Shown here: in pieces, positions 23,091 through 30,464 of the stretch
How the letters are laid out: each line of letters opens with the position of its first letter
Numbering within the stretch: the first letter of the stretch is position 1
Translations under genes and position numbers: made by a program
Source: Bacillota bacterium
Lineage (GTDB): Bacteria > Bacillota > Halanaerobiia > B1SED10-174
NCBI GenBank assembly: GCA_007122335.1
Contig: SKTZ01000036.1
Coordinates: 1 to 42,632, forward strand
Length of the DNA stretch: 42,632 nt
Direction of reading: 5' to 3'
The notes under the pieces: generated by a model
The model's database searches: none
The model's input: the letters and a program-made list of their open reading frames with translations, nothing else
What the model was told of the DNA's origin: nothing

Positions 23091-24503
23091 ATGGACCTTT
23101 ATATTTTTAACACCAAGACCAGGGAAAAAGAAAAGTTTAAACCTCAAAAGCCCCCCTGGGTCGGCCTTTATACCTGTGGCCCCACGGTTTATGACTATGC
23201 TCATATTGGTAATATGAGAGCATATGTTTTTTCGGATATTCTCCGGCGGGTTCTGGAGTTTAATAATTTTAAAATCCGCCACGTTATGAATATTACAGAT
23301 GTAGGGCACCTGGTTTCTGACGCAGACGAGGGCGAGGACAAGGTGGTCTTGGAAGCCCGAAAACAAAAGAAAACTCCTTATGAAATCGCAGAATTTTATA
23401 CTGATGTTTTTTTCAGGCATTCTGCCAAATTAAATATTAAAGACCCCACAATTGCCTGTAAGGCCACGGACCATATCCAGGAAATGATTGATTTTGTTAA
23501 GGTCTTAGTGGATAATGGTTACGCCTATGAAATCAGCGATGGGATATATTTTGACATTTCTACTTTCCCCAACTATGGGCAGCTATCGGGAATTGACCTC
23601 GAAGAACAAAGAGAAGGGGCTCGGGTTGAAGTTAACCCGGAAAAAAGACATCCTGCAGACTTTGCCCTATGGAAAAAAGCTCCCAAAAACCATATCATGC
23701 AGTGGCCCAGCCCCTGGGGGATGGGCTATCCCGGCTGGCACATTGAGTGCTCGGCCATGGGTTTAAAATACCTTGATGCTTTTTTTGATATCCATACCGG
23801 TGGAGTGGACCACATCCCCATTCACCATGAAAATGAAATTGCTCAGAACTGGGGTTTTAAGGGTAGAGAGATCGTGAAATACTGGGTACACAGCGAGTTT
23901 TTGCAGGTTGACGGAGGGAAAATGGCCAAAAGTCTTGGCAATTTTTACACCCTGGATGATATTGAAGAAAAGGGCTATGACCCCATTGCTTTTAGATATT
24001 TTCTTCTGAACGCCCACTACAGGAAAAAAGTTAATTTTACCTGGGAAGCCCTGCAGGGGGCGCAGAAAGCAATCGAGCGATTGACCGAGCATGTCCTGAA
24101 ATTTAAAGAAGCTCCGCCCATGGAAGGCGGTGAACCAGGCCTGGAGGGCTACAGAAAAAGCTTTAAAGAAGCGGTTAATGATGACCTGAATGTTCCCCGG
24201 GCTATTGCTCTAATCTGGGATATACTCCGGGGCGAAGAACCCAGCCAGGATTATTACCAGTTTCTTCTTGAGTGTGACCGGGTTCTGGGGCTGGGTCTGG
24301 CAGAAATGGAAAAAAAGGGAGAAGAAGAAATTTCCGAAGAAATCAGGGAATTGATTGAACGGCGGGAAGAAGCCAGAAAAAAAAGAAACTGGGCAGAGGC
24401 TGACTCCATAAGAGATCAACTCCTTGAAAAAGGGATCCGTTTGATGGATACCCCTGAAGGTGTTCGCTGGGAAAAAATTAAAGGTGGAGAAAATAATGAT
24501 TAG
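23091..24503 (+). CDS. cysS: Cysteinyl-tRNA synthetase
   Basis: Charges tRNA-Cys with cysteine. The 470-residue class I synthetase has the zinc/substrate start YTCGPTVYDYAHIGNMR (Cys29, HIGN at 38-41), the GWHIECSAMGLKYLDAFFDI block and the second signature GGKMAKSLGNF (a KMSKS variant with Ala), then a DALR-type helical C-terminus. The length is normal. AGGGAGG precedes the ATG. In many Clostridia cysS sits in the gltX block; here it lies about 14 kb before gltX, next to the FTR gene. Confidence 0.97.
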   Translation: MDLYIFNTKTREKEKFKPQKPPWVGLYTCGPTVYDYAHIGNMRAYVFSDILRRVLEFNNFKIRHVMNITDVGHLVSDADEGEDKVVLEARKQKKTPYEIAEFYTDVFFRHSAKLNIKDPTIACKATDHIQEMIDFVKVLVDNGYAYEISDGIYFDISTFPNYGQLSGIDLEEQREGARVEVNPEKRHPADFALWKKAPKNHIMQWPSPWGMGYPGWHIECSAMGLKYLDAFFDIHTGGVDHIPIHHENEIAQNWGFKGREIVKYWVHSEFLQVDGGKMAKSLGNFYTLDDIEEKGYDPIAFRYFLLNAHYRKKVNFTWEALQGAQKAIERLTEHVLKFKEAPPMEGGEPGLEGYRKSFKEAVNDDLNVPRAIALIWDILRGEEPSQDYYQFLLECDRVLGLGLAEMEKKGEEEISEEIRELIERREEARKKRNWAEADSIRDQLLEKGIRLMDTPEGVRWEKIKGGENND

Positions 24504-24513
24504 CCTTGAAGAT

Positions 24514-24540
24514 AGAAAAGGTCCGGAATGGACCTTTTCT
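24514..24540 (+). terminator. Terminator after cysS
   Basis: AGAAAAGGTCC and GGACCTTTTCT form a perfect 11-bp stem with a 5-base loop, 10 bases after the stop. The T run is inside the 3' arm and ACTTTAAAG follows. Confidence 0.65.
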
Positions 24541-24607
24541 ACTTTAAAGTAAAAGGAAAAAAAGAAATAAAATAGAAATTAATGGGCAGAAGAAGGGAGG
24601 GGAATAA

Positions 24608-26518
24608 ATGGGAGAGGAAAAAATTTTGACCAGGGCCCCCCAGGAAAATTTAGGGGCAGAGGTCCTGGTTACCGGAAATGAGTTTTTGGCGCTTCCCGCC
24701 CTTTTTCAGCAGGGCCTTGTAGAAAGCGTGAACCTTTTGAGCGAGAAGGCCCGAGGGCTTTTGGAATTTAGGCCCGAGGCCGGGAAATATTTCCTTGTCC
24801 CCTTTTGCCGCCAGCAGGATCGAGTTTTACAGCCAAAAAAATGGAACTGGAAACAACTGGATCACTGGATCCCAGTAGTTGAAATTTCCTGCCCGGGAGG
24901 GAAAATGGAAATAACCTACGTCTTTCCCCCTGAAGAAAGGGGAGGGGTGTTAATTTTTAGTTATAAAAATGAAGGTCTTTTTGACCAGGAAATTTCCCTT
25001 GGGTTTAAAGGGAACTGGGTGGGCTGTAACCAGACTATCTACAGGTCACGCCGTATATCTGGAGAGAAACGGATTGTCCAGGATAACTGGACTCAAACGC
25101 TGAACCTGGAATTTTCCAGCGGCTTATCACTTGGTGCTATAGCAATTAAAGGTGGAGAAGGAGGGGACAGGATTCAGGTCGGGGGAGGAGAAAAAACGAG
25201 GTTGCTGCAGGAAGGGGAGGGTATTTCGACAGGGAGAGAAAAAATTGAGTTTGTCCTGGAGCAGGATTTTTCAGTTAAACCCGGGGAAAAAGTAACCTGG
25301 CCCCTTTACTTTGCGGTTGGTGCTGATCCCGACGCCGCAGCAACGACCTGTATTCACCTGCAGCGGCAGGGCTGGAAGGAATTGCTTTCAATAAGCAGGG
25401 ACTGGCTTCAGGAAAGAAAAGTTGTGGCCCGCCCCCCTGCTCTGGAAAGAAAATTAAATTACAATCTTTTTTTCAACTATTTTTACGCTCAGGGCCGTTC
25501 CATTGAAAAAGGAGAGCTCTACCTCCTTACTTCCCGGAGTCCACGCTACTATGTAAGTGGGGCATACTGGCCCCGAGATTCTCTGCTCTGGAGTTTACCG
25601 GGAATTATGGAAATAGACCGGGACAGGGGAAAACAATTATTTAAGCTCGCTGTTAACAGACACTGGAATGAGGGAGGGACCCACAGCCAGTACATTACCG
25701 GGGGAGAACTTTATCCCGGTTTTGAGGTTGACCAGCTATGTGCATATTTTATTGCCATGGAAAGATTCTGGAATCTCCCCGGAGGCAAATTGCTTGTTGA
25801 GGGAATGCCGATTAATCGTATGGCAAAGGATTTTTTCCGCTGGCTGTATGCCTGGAAACACGAAGAGGAATTCCTTTTTGCTACATTCCTAGACCCAGCA
25901 GATGATCCTCCTACCTATCCCTTTGTTACTTACAATCAAGTTTTAATCTGGCGGGTTTTAGGTTTCTTCAGGGAACTGGCCAGGGCCAATTTACTGGGGC
26001 TTCCCGTATCCTGGTTAAAAAGGCTGCGGGAAGGAATAGAAAAATCCATTTACGAACATGCAGTTGTAAAAACGGATGACGGCAGAGAAATCCTGGCCGG
26101 AACTTTTGATGCCCGGGGCAACCATGAACTTTATGAAAATCCACCCGGTGCTCTTTCGCTTTTACCTTACTGGGGTTTTCTTGACCTGGAAGATCCTCTT
26201 TATCAGGATACCTTGGAATGGATCAACTCCACCCAGAATCAATATTACCTGGAAGAAGGAAAGTTTTGTGGCATTTCTTCTGCTCATGCTGACGGCGCCT
26301 GGGTTTTAGCAGTAGTAAGTGAACTTCTCTCGGGTTATCGGGCAGAAGAGAACAGGGAATGGTTAAAGAAAGCACCTCTTGATGGAGAACTTGCCTGTGA
26401 AACTGTAGATCCCCAGACAGGAAAAGCAAAGACTGGCCTGGCGTTTGCTACCTGTGCTGGTTTTCTGGGATATGCTCTGGCAACTGACTGGAGGAGGCAG
26501 GCTAATGAACCCAACTGA
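24608..26518 (+). CDS. GH125-like glycosidase with (alpha/alpha)6 barrel
   Basis: A 636-residue cytoplasmic protein. The N-terminal 250 residues are beta-rich (beta-sandwich like). The rest looks like a six-hairpin (alpha/alpha)6 barrel. Blocks similar to GH125 exo-alpha-mannosidases are GAYWPRDSLLWSLPGI (about 317-332, with the Arg-Asp pair), GISSAHADGAWVLAV near 555 and ETVDPQTGKAKTGLAFATCAGF near the C-terminus. The protein is longer than GH125 enzymes (about 430 residues); GH63 or debranching-type families are alternatives. AGGGAGGGG precedes the ATG. Its last 14 bases overlap the next gene, heading a three-gene operon with two nitrilase-fold proteins. Confidence 0.65.
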   Translation: MGEEKILTRAPQENLGAEVLVTGNEFLALPALFQQGLVESVNLLSEKARGLLEFRPEAGKYFLVPFCRQQDRVLQPKKWNWKQLDHWIPVVEISCPGGKMEITYVFPPEERGGVLIFSYKNEGLFDQEISLGFKGNWVGCNQTIYRSRRISGEKRIVQDNWTQTLNLEFSSGLSLGAIAIKGGEGGDRIQVGGGEKTRLLQEGEGISTGREKIEFVLEQDFSVKPGEKVTWPLYFAVGADPDAAATTCIHLQRQGWKELLSISRDWLQERKVVARPPALERKLNYNLFFNYFYAQGRSIEKGELYLLTSRSPRYYVSGAYWPRDSLLWSLPGIMEIDRDRGKQLFKLAVNRHWNEGGTHSQYITGGELYPGFEVDQLCAYFIAMERFWNLPGGKLLVEGMPINRMAKDFFRWLYAWKHEEEFLFATFLDPADDPPTYPFVTYNQVLIWRVLGFFRELARANLLGLPVSWLKRLREGIEKSIYEHAVVKTDDGREILAGTFDARGNHELYENPPGALSLLPYWGFLDLEDPLYQDTLEWINSTQNQYYLEEGKFCGISSAHADGAWVLAVVSELLSGYRAEENREWLKKAPLDGELACETVDPQTGKAKTGLAFATCAGFLGYALATDWRRQANEPN

Positions 26519-27251
26519 GATTGGAGTAATTTCCTGGGAGCAACAGCCCCCCGGTTTTGAGAGCTATCTGCAGAGGGCAAAAAAAGAAGTGGAGAAATTA
26601 AAAGAACAGGGGGTTGATCTGATTCTCCTGCCGGGAAATACAGGGGGAGAAAAAAACTTACCTCCAGAAGACTGGTTTTCTGCCCACGGGGAGCTGGCTA
26701 GGAATTTTAATGTTTTTCTTGTTCCCGGCCCGGTAAAAAACCCTTCAGGGAAAAGTATCAGTGTGATTTATGATAATTCGGGAAAAGAAATCGGGAAGCA
26801 GGTCGAAGTCGGGAGTAAAAACGGGGGGGATATTAATATTTTTCCCACTGAATTGGGCAACCTGGCCCTATCCCTGGGTAAGGATGTTTATACTCCCGAA
26901 TACGGTAGGGTTCTTGCCGGGATGGGTGCGGATATCCTTTTAGCCCCATTAACTGATCGGAAAAAACTGGGTGGGTGGCGTTGGGAATTGTCTGGTTTGT
27001 GGAGAGAAGTCCAGCAAAACCAGTTCTGGGGAGTTGAGGCGGGATGTGAAGCCCGTCCCGGAGCAGTTTTTGCCCCCTGTGAAGCCACAAAAGATAGGAC
27101 TGGCATACTTAAAAAAGGATGGGGTTCTATAAGGGCTTCTCTAGAAGAGAGAAAAAGGGAAGAAGCCCGGGAAATTTTTCCTGTTGGTTCCCAGCTAAGC
27201 CACCCCACGATAGAGAATTTCTTAGAAAAGTTATCCGGAGGTGGTCAATGA
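26505..27251 (+). CDS. Carbon-nitrogen hydrolase-fold protein lacking catalytic Glu and Cys
   Basis: A 248-residue nitrilase-superfamily fold, seen from GVDLILLPGN (about 36-45), KSISVIYDNSGKEIGKQ (83-99) and LALSLGKDVYTPEYGRVLAGMG (120-141), then ADILLAPLT. Aligned with its neighbour, the catalytic Glu is Gly44 and the nucleophile Cys is Gly125 (LGKD instead of VCMD); a Lys near 98 may remain. It should be inactive as a nitrilase and may act as a structural or regulatory partner of the active paralogue. GGAGGAGG precedes the ATG. It overlaps the glycosidase gene by 14 bases and the next gene by 4. Confidence 0.7.
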   Translation: MNPTEIGVISWEQQPPGFESYLQRAKKEVEKLKEQGVDLILLPGNTGGEKNLPPEDWFSAHGELARNFNVFLVPGPVKNPSGKSISVIYDNSGKEIGKQVEVGSKNGGDINIFPTELGNLALSLGKDVYTPEYGRVLAGMGADILLAPLTDRKKLGGWRWELSGLWREVQQNQFWGVEAGCEARPGAVFAPCEATKDRTGILKKGWGSIRASLEERKREEAREIFPVGSQLSHPTIENFLEKLSGGGQ

Positions 27252-28258
27252 TGTTGCCTCTGGTTAAAGCCCTTATGCAGTGGAAAACCAGGCCAGGTGT
27301 AATTAAAAAAGCTCTTGCAGACAAGAAATTTCCTGTCTGTCCTCCTCCCCCTGGTTCAGAGGGATTGAGAGTTGCCTGCGCTCAAATGGAATTAATATCT
27401 GCTCGAAATATCAGCGAGTATGTTGACTGGCTCTATCAACCCCTTCTGGAAGCAGTGAAAAGGGGAAATCAGCTTTTTCTTTATCCAGAATATGTAACGC
27501 TGCCTCTTTTAGGGTTGCTTCCGGTAGTTGATGAAGAAGATGGAAAGAAAATTGATCCAGGGGAAGTTTTTCGATTTGTGGCCCCCTTTTTAAGCCAGGT
27601 CTACCACAAAGTTTTTAGCGGACTTGCCCGGGAAGCCGGGATATATATAGCTGCGGGAAGCATGTTTGCTGTCCAAAAAGAAAAATTGTATAATACAGCT
27701 CACCTGTTTGACCCGGAAGGGAATTTGATTCTGACCCAAAGGAAAATGAACCTGGTTCCACTGGAGAGCCAATGGGGGGTTGAAACCGGTTCGGAGCTGG
27801 AGGTAGTTGAAATTGATGGCGGGTGGCGACTGGCAATGCCGGTTTGTATGGATGCAACTTACTTTGAAATTTTTCGGCTGGCGGGAGCCCGGGGAGCCCA
27901 TCTGGTCCTGGTCCCAATTGCCGATATTAATCCCGATTACAGTGAGCACATGGCTTTACGGGGTGTCTGGGCCCGGGTCCAGGAGGAACCGGTTTTTGGA
28001 ATTAAAAGTGCTCTTGTTGGAAATTTTTTCGGTTTTAAGTTTACCGGGAAAGCAGGGATTTATGCTCCCGGAGAGATTACTTCTGATGGGGAGGGAGTAA
28101 TTGCCGAATCCCAAAACCCAGAACAGGGAAATCTGGTGCAGGCCAAACTTTGCCGGTCTTTACTGGAAAAAGCTCGGGCCAAAAAGCTCTCTCCTCCCGG
28201 AGAACTATACCGGGACTACCTGGCAGAAAGTTATGAAAACCTTCTTAAAAGGAAATAA
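27248..28258 (+). CDS. Carbon-nitrogen hydrolase (nitrilase superfamily), intact triad
   Basis: A 336-residue nitrilase-superfamily enzyme expected to split an amide, carbamoyl or nitrile bond. The triad is intact: Glu81 in FLYPEY, Lys166 in ILTQRKMNLVPLE, and Cys200 in MPVCMDATYFEIFR. ARGAHLVLVPIADINPDY follows the nucleophile as usual. The N-terminal 40 residues are an extension beyond the core. ATG 27248 overlaps the upstream stop (ATGA) with GGAGG just before it; the open frame further upstream lies inside the preceding gene. It ends the operon before a terminator. The substrate is unknown and may be linked to the glycosidase. Confidence 0.82.
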   Translation: MMLPLVKALMQWKTRPGVIKKALADKKFPVCPPPPGSEGLRVACAQMELISARNISEYVDWLYQPLLEAVKRGNQLFLYPEYVTLPLLGLLPVVDEEDGKKIDPGEVFRFVAPFLSQVYHKVFSGLAREAGIYIAAGSMFAVQKEKLYNTAHLFDPEGNLILTQRKMNLVPLESQWGVETGSELEVVEIDGGWRLAMPVCMDATYFEIFRLAGARGAHLVLVPIADINPDYSEHMALRGVWARVQEEPVFGIKSALVGNFFGFKFTGKAGIYAPGEITSDGEGVIAESQNPEQGNLVQAKLCRSLLEKARAKKLSPPGELYRDYLAESYENLLKRK

Positions 28259-28289
28259 AGTGAAGTGAAAACTGCATAATACCAAAAAG

Positions 28290-28320
28290 AGCCCGCTAAT
28301 TTTAATAAACGGGCTTTTTT
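28290..28320 (+). terminator. Terminator after the glycosidase-nitrilase operon
   Basis: AGCCCG and CGGGCT form a 6-bp stem with a 14-base A/T loop, followed by a T run, about 30 bases after the stop. Confidence 0.75.
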
Positions 28321-28335
28321 GCTCTAATATAGGTT

Positions 28336-28364
28336 TTGCAAGCCTGGGTAAAAACAATTAAAAT
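28336..28364 (+). promoter_or_regulatory. Sigma-A promoter of the ctsR operon
   Basis: TTGCAA (28336-28341), a 17-base spacer and TAAAAT (28359-28364). The start near 28371 falls inside the CtsR operator. Confidence 0.75.
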
Positions 28365-28367
28365 AAA

Positions 28368-28390
28368 AGACAAAGAAAGTCAAAGTCAAA
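28368..28390 (+). promoter_or_regulatory. CtsR operator (heptad direct repeats)
   Basis: AGACAAA-GAA-AGTCAAA matches the CtsR consensus RGTCAAANANRGTCAAA with a single mismatch, and a further GTCAAA follows at once. Lying over the transcription start, it implies that CtsR represses its own operon, as in Bacillus. Confidence 0.88.
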
Positions 28391-28403
28391 GGAGGGGCTG
28401 GTC

Positions 28404-28874
28404 TTGGATACCCTGGTAACCAGGATTGAATACTATCTGAAAAAGATGCTGGAAAAACAGGGTCGACTCCGCATTCAGAGGAATGAAGTGGCGGCCCGCT
28501 TTGATTGTGCACCCTCCCAGGTTAGCTACGTTTTGCAAACCAGGTTTTCCCTGGACCGGGGCTACCTGGTCCAGAGCCAGCGAGGTGGTGGGGGTTACGT
28601 GGAGATTGTAGAAATTCCCCGCGAAAAAAGGAAAGAATACCTCTCTCGTTTGCATAGCTCTCTTGGAAGCGGCATAACTCAACAGGAAGCACTGGATATT
28701 TTACACCGTCTGGAGAGGGATAAGCTTTTAACCAGGAGAGAATGCCTCCTTTTACAGAATATAGTCAGGAGAGATATCCTGGATATTTCTCTTCCCCGCC
28801 GGGATATTTTACGTGGTAAAATTTTGAAAAGTGTTATTGAAAGCCTTTACTGGAACTTACACAAGGAGGGTTGA
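28404..28874 (+). CDS. ctsR: Transcriptional repressor CtsR
   Basis: CtsR is the dimeric repressor of class III heat-shock genes (clp genes) in Firmicutes. The 156-residue protein has the winged-helix N-terminus with RNEVAARFDCAPSQVSYVLQTRF and the glycine-rich wing ESQRGGGGYVEI-like segment (here QSQRGGGGYVEIV), where arginine phosphorylation by McsB inactivates it in Bacillus. The C-terminal helical dimer domain is present. The start is TTG with GGAGGGG 6-8 bases upstream. It is first in ctsR-mcsA-mcsB-clpC, behind its own operator. Confidence 0.96.
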   Translation: MDTLVTRIEYYLKKMLEKQGRLRIQRNEVAARFDCAPSQVSYVLQTRFSLDRGYLVQSQRGGGGYVEIVEIPREKRKEYLSRLHSSLGSGITQQEALDILHRLERDKLLTRRECLLLQNIVRRDILDISLPRRDILRGKILKSVIESLYWNLHKEG

Positions 28875-28877
28875 GTC

Positions 28878-29393
28878 ATGCTTTGCCAGGAATGCGAAAA
28901 GAATAAAGCGACTGTTCACCTGACCAAGATAGTCAACAATCAAAAAACTGAAGTTTATCTCTGCCAGGATTGCGCCCAGAAAAAAGGAGAATTTAGCTTT
29001 GCCGATGATCCCCTCTCCCTGCATAATTTTTTAACCGGGTTTTTGGGCGGGGAGTACCCCCAACAAAAAACTCCTGAAGGAGGGCTGGTTGGAGTTTCGG
29101 ATTGTCCGAATTGCGGGCTCTCCTATAGTGAATTCCGGGAAAAAGGCCGCCTGGGCTGTGCAGTGTGTTTTGATAATTTTGAAGAACAGGTAACTCCCCT
29201 GATTAAAAGGATCCACGGTCGCGAGGAACACCGGGGCAAGGTGCCTGCTCGGACCGGCGGTTTAATACGGAAAAAACGTGAAATTGAGAAAAAGCGCCAG
29301 GAGATGGAAAAGGCTGTCCGGCAGGAAAACTTCGAAGAAGCTGCTCGGATCAGAGATGAGATAAAGAAACTGGAGAAGGAATTGGAGGGGTGA
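28878..29393 (+). CDS. mcsA: McsA, activator of the McsB arginine kinase
   Basis: A 171-residue zinc-finger adaptor. Two CxxC pairs lie in MLCQECEKNKATVHLT and YLCQDCAQ (1-35), and two more in DCPNCGLSY and LGCAVCFDNF (about 75-100). A C-terminal UVR motif follows: EKAVRQENFEEAARIRDEIKKLEKEL is the ClpC/UvrB-type helix. McsA binds and stimulates McsB in CtsR control and in marking proteins for ClpCP. The length is normal. It starts 3 bases after the ctsR stop, with AAGGAGG upstream, and is followed by mcsB after 6 bases. Confidence 0.95.
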   Translation: MLCQECEKNKATVHLTKIVNNQKTEVYLCQDCAQKKGEFSFADDPLSLHNFLTGFLGGEYPQQKTPEGGLVGVSDCPNCGLSYSEFREKGRLGCAVCFDNFEEQVTPLIKRIHGREEHRGKVPARTGGLIRKKREIEKKRQEMEKAVRQENFEEAARIRDEIKKLEKELEG

Positions 29394-29399
29394 GGAAAG

Positions 29400-30464
29400 A
29401 TGTCCCTGGATAAAAAATTTCAAACAGAACAGAGCAAATGGATGCAGGGTAAGGGTCCGATGAACGATGTTGTAATTTCCAGCCGGGCCAGGTTGGCTCG
29501 CAATCTTGCCGATTATTCTTTCCCCAGCCGTGAGGATGCAAAACAACTCCACCAGGTCAGAGAAAAGGTTAAACAGGTCCTGGAAGATTTACAGTATAAG
29601 CTGGATTTTCTGCAGATGGAAGATCTTTCTGAACTGGAAAAAAGAGCCCTGGTGGAAAGACACCTGATCAGTATTAATCACGCTTCCCAGGGCCCTGAAA
29701 AAGGACTTGCTATAGATAAAGACCAGATGATAAGTATTATGGTCAATGAAGAAGACCACCTCAGGATTCAGGTCCTTTACCCGGGAATGCAGTTGCAGGA
29801 TGCCCTGCGCCTGGCCGAAGAAGTTGATGATGCCCTGGAGAAAAAACTGGAATATGCCTTCCAGGAGAAGTGGGGCTACCTTTCCTGCTGTCCAACAAAT
29901 TTAGGAACAGGACTCCGGGTTTCAGTAATGGTTCATCTGCCGGGATTAGCACTGGCAGGAAACCTCAAGCAGACCCTGCAGCTGGTTACCCGCCTGGGTT
30001 TAGCCGTGCGAGGTCTTTATGGGGAAGGAAGCGAATCGGCAGGTAATATATTTCAGCTTTCCAATCAAACAAGCCTGGGCTTAAAGGAAGAGGAGATAAT
30101 AGACAATATCTCTGGAGTAATTGGCCAGGTAGTGGAGCGAGAAAGAAAGGCCAGACAGTATCTATTGCGGGAAAGAGAAGTGGAGATAAAAGACAGGGTC
30201 TGGAGGGCTTACGGTACTCTGGCTTATGCCCAGAAAATAACAAGTGAAGAGGCAGTTTCCCTTTTATCCGATTTAAAACTCGGTATCGACCTGGAAATAA
30301 TTAAAGAGATAGATCCGGCGATTTTAAGCCAGTTGATGGTTTTGATCCGCCCCGCCACTCTGCAGAGAATAAATAACAGGGAACTGGATGAAATTGAAAG
30401 AGATATCAAGAGGGCGGAATTAATTAAGAAGAAGCTTGATGGAGGTGTCCAAAATGTTCGGTAG
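29400..30464 (+). CDS. mcsB: Protein-arginine kinase McsB
   Basis: McsB phosphorylates arginines on CtsR and on damaged proteins, which become ClpCP substrates. The 354-residue protein belongs to the phosphagen-kinase family. [15 protein letters not shown] (22-36, phosphate contacts), NEEDHLRIQ (117-125, the active-site Glu region) and [21 protein letters not shown] (about 163-183, the Cys loop) are all present. [23 protein letters not shown] (about 207-229) is the other family block. The stop lies 11 bases inside clpC, so translation is coupled. Confidence 0.96.
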   Translation: MSLDKKFQTEQSKWMQGKGPMNDVVISSRARLARNLADYSFPSREDAKQLHQVREKVKQVLEDLQYKLDFLQMEDLSELEKRALVERHLISINHASQGPEKGLAIDKDQMISIMVNEEDHLRIQVLYPGMQLQDALRLAEEVDDALEKKLEYAFQEKWGYLSCCPTNLGTGLRVSVMVHLPGLALAGNLKQTLQLVTRLGLAVRGLYGEGSESAGNIFQLSNQTSLGLKEEEIIDNISGVIGQVVERERKARQYLLREREVEIKDRVWRAYGTLAYAQKITSEEAVSLLSDLKLGIDLEIIKEIDPAILSQLMVLIRPATLQRINNRELDEIERDIKRAELIKKKLDGGVQNVR

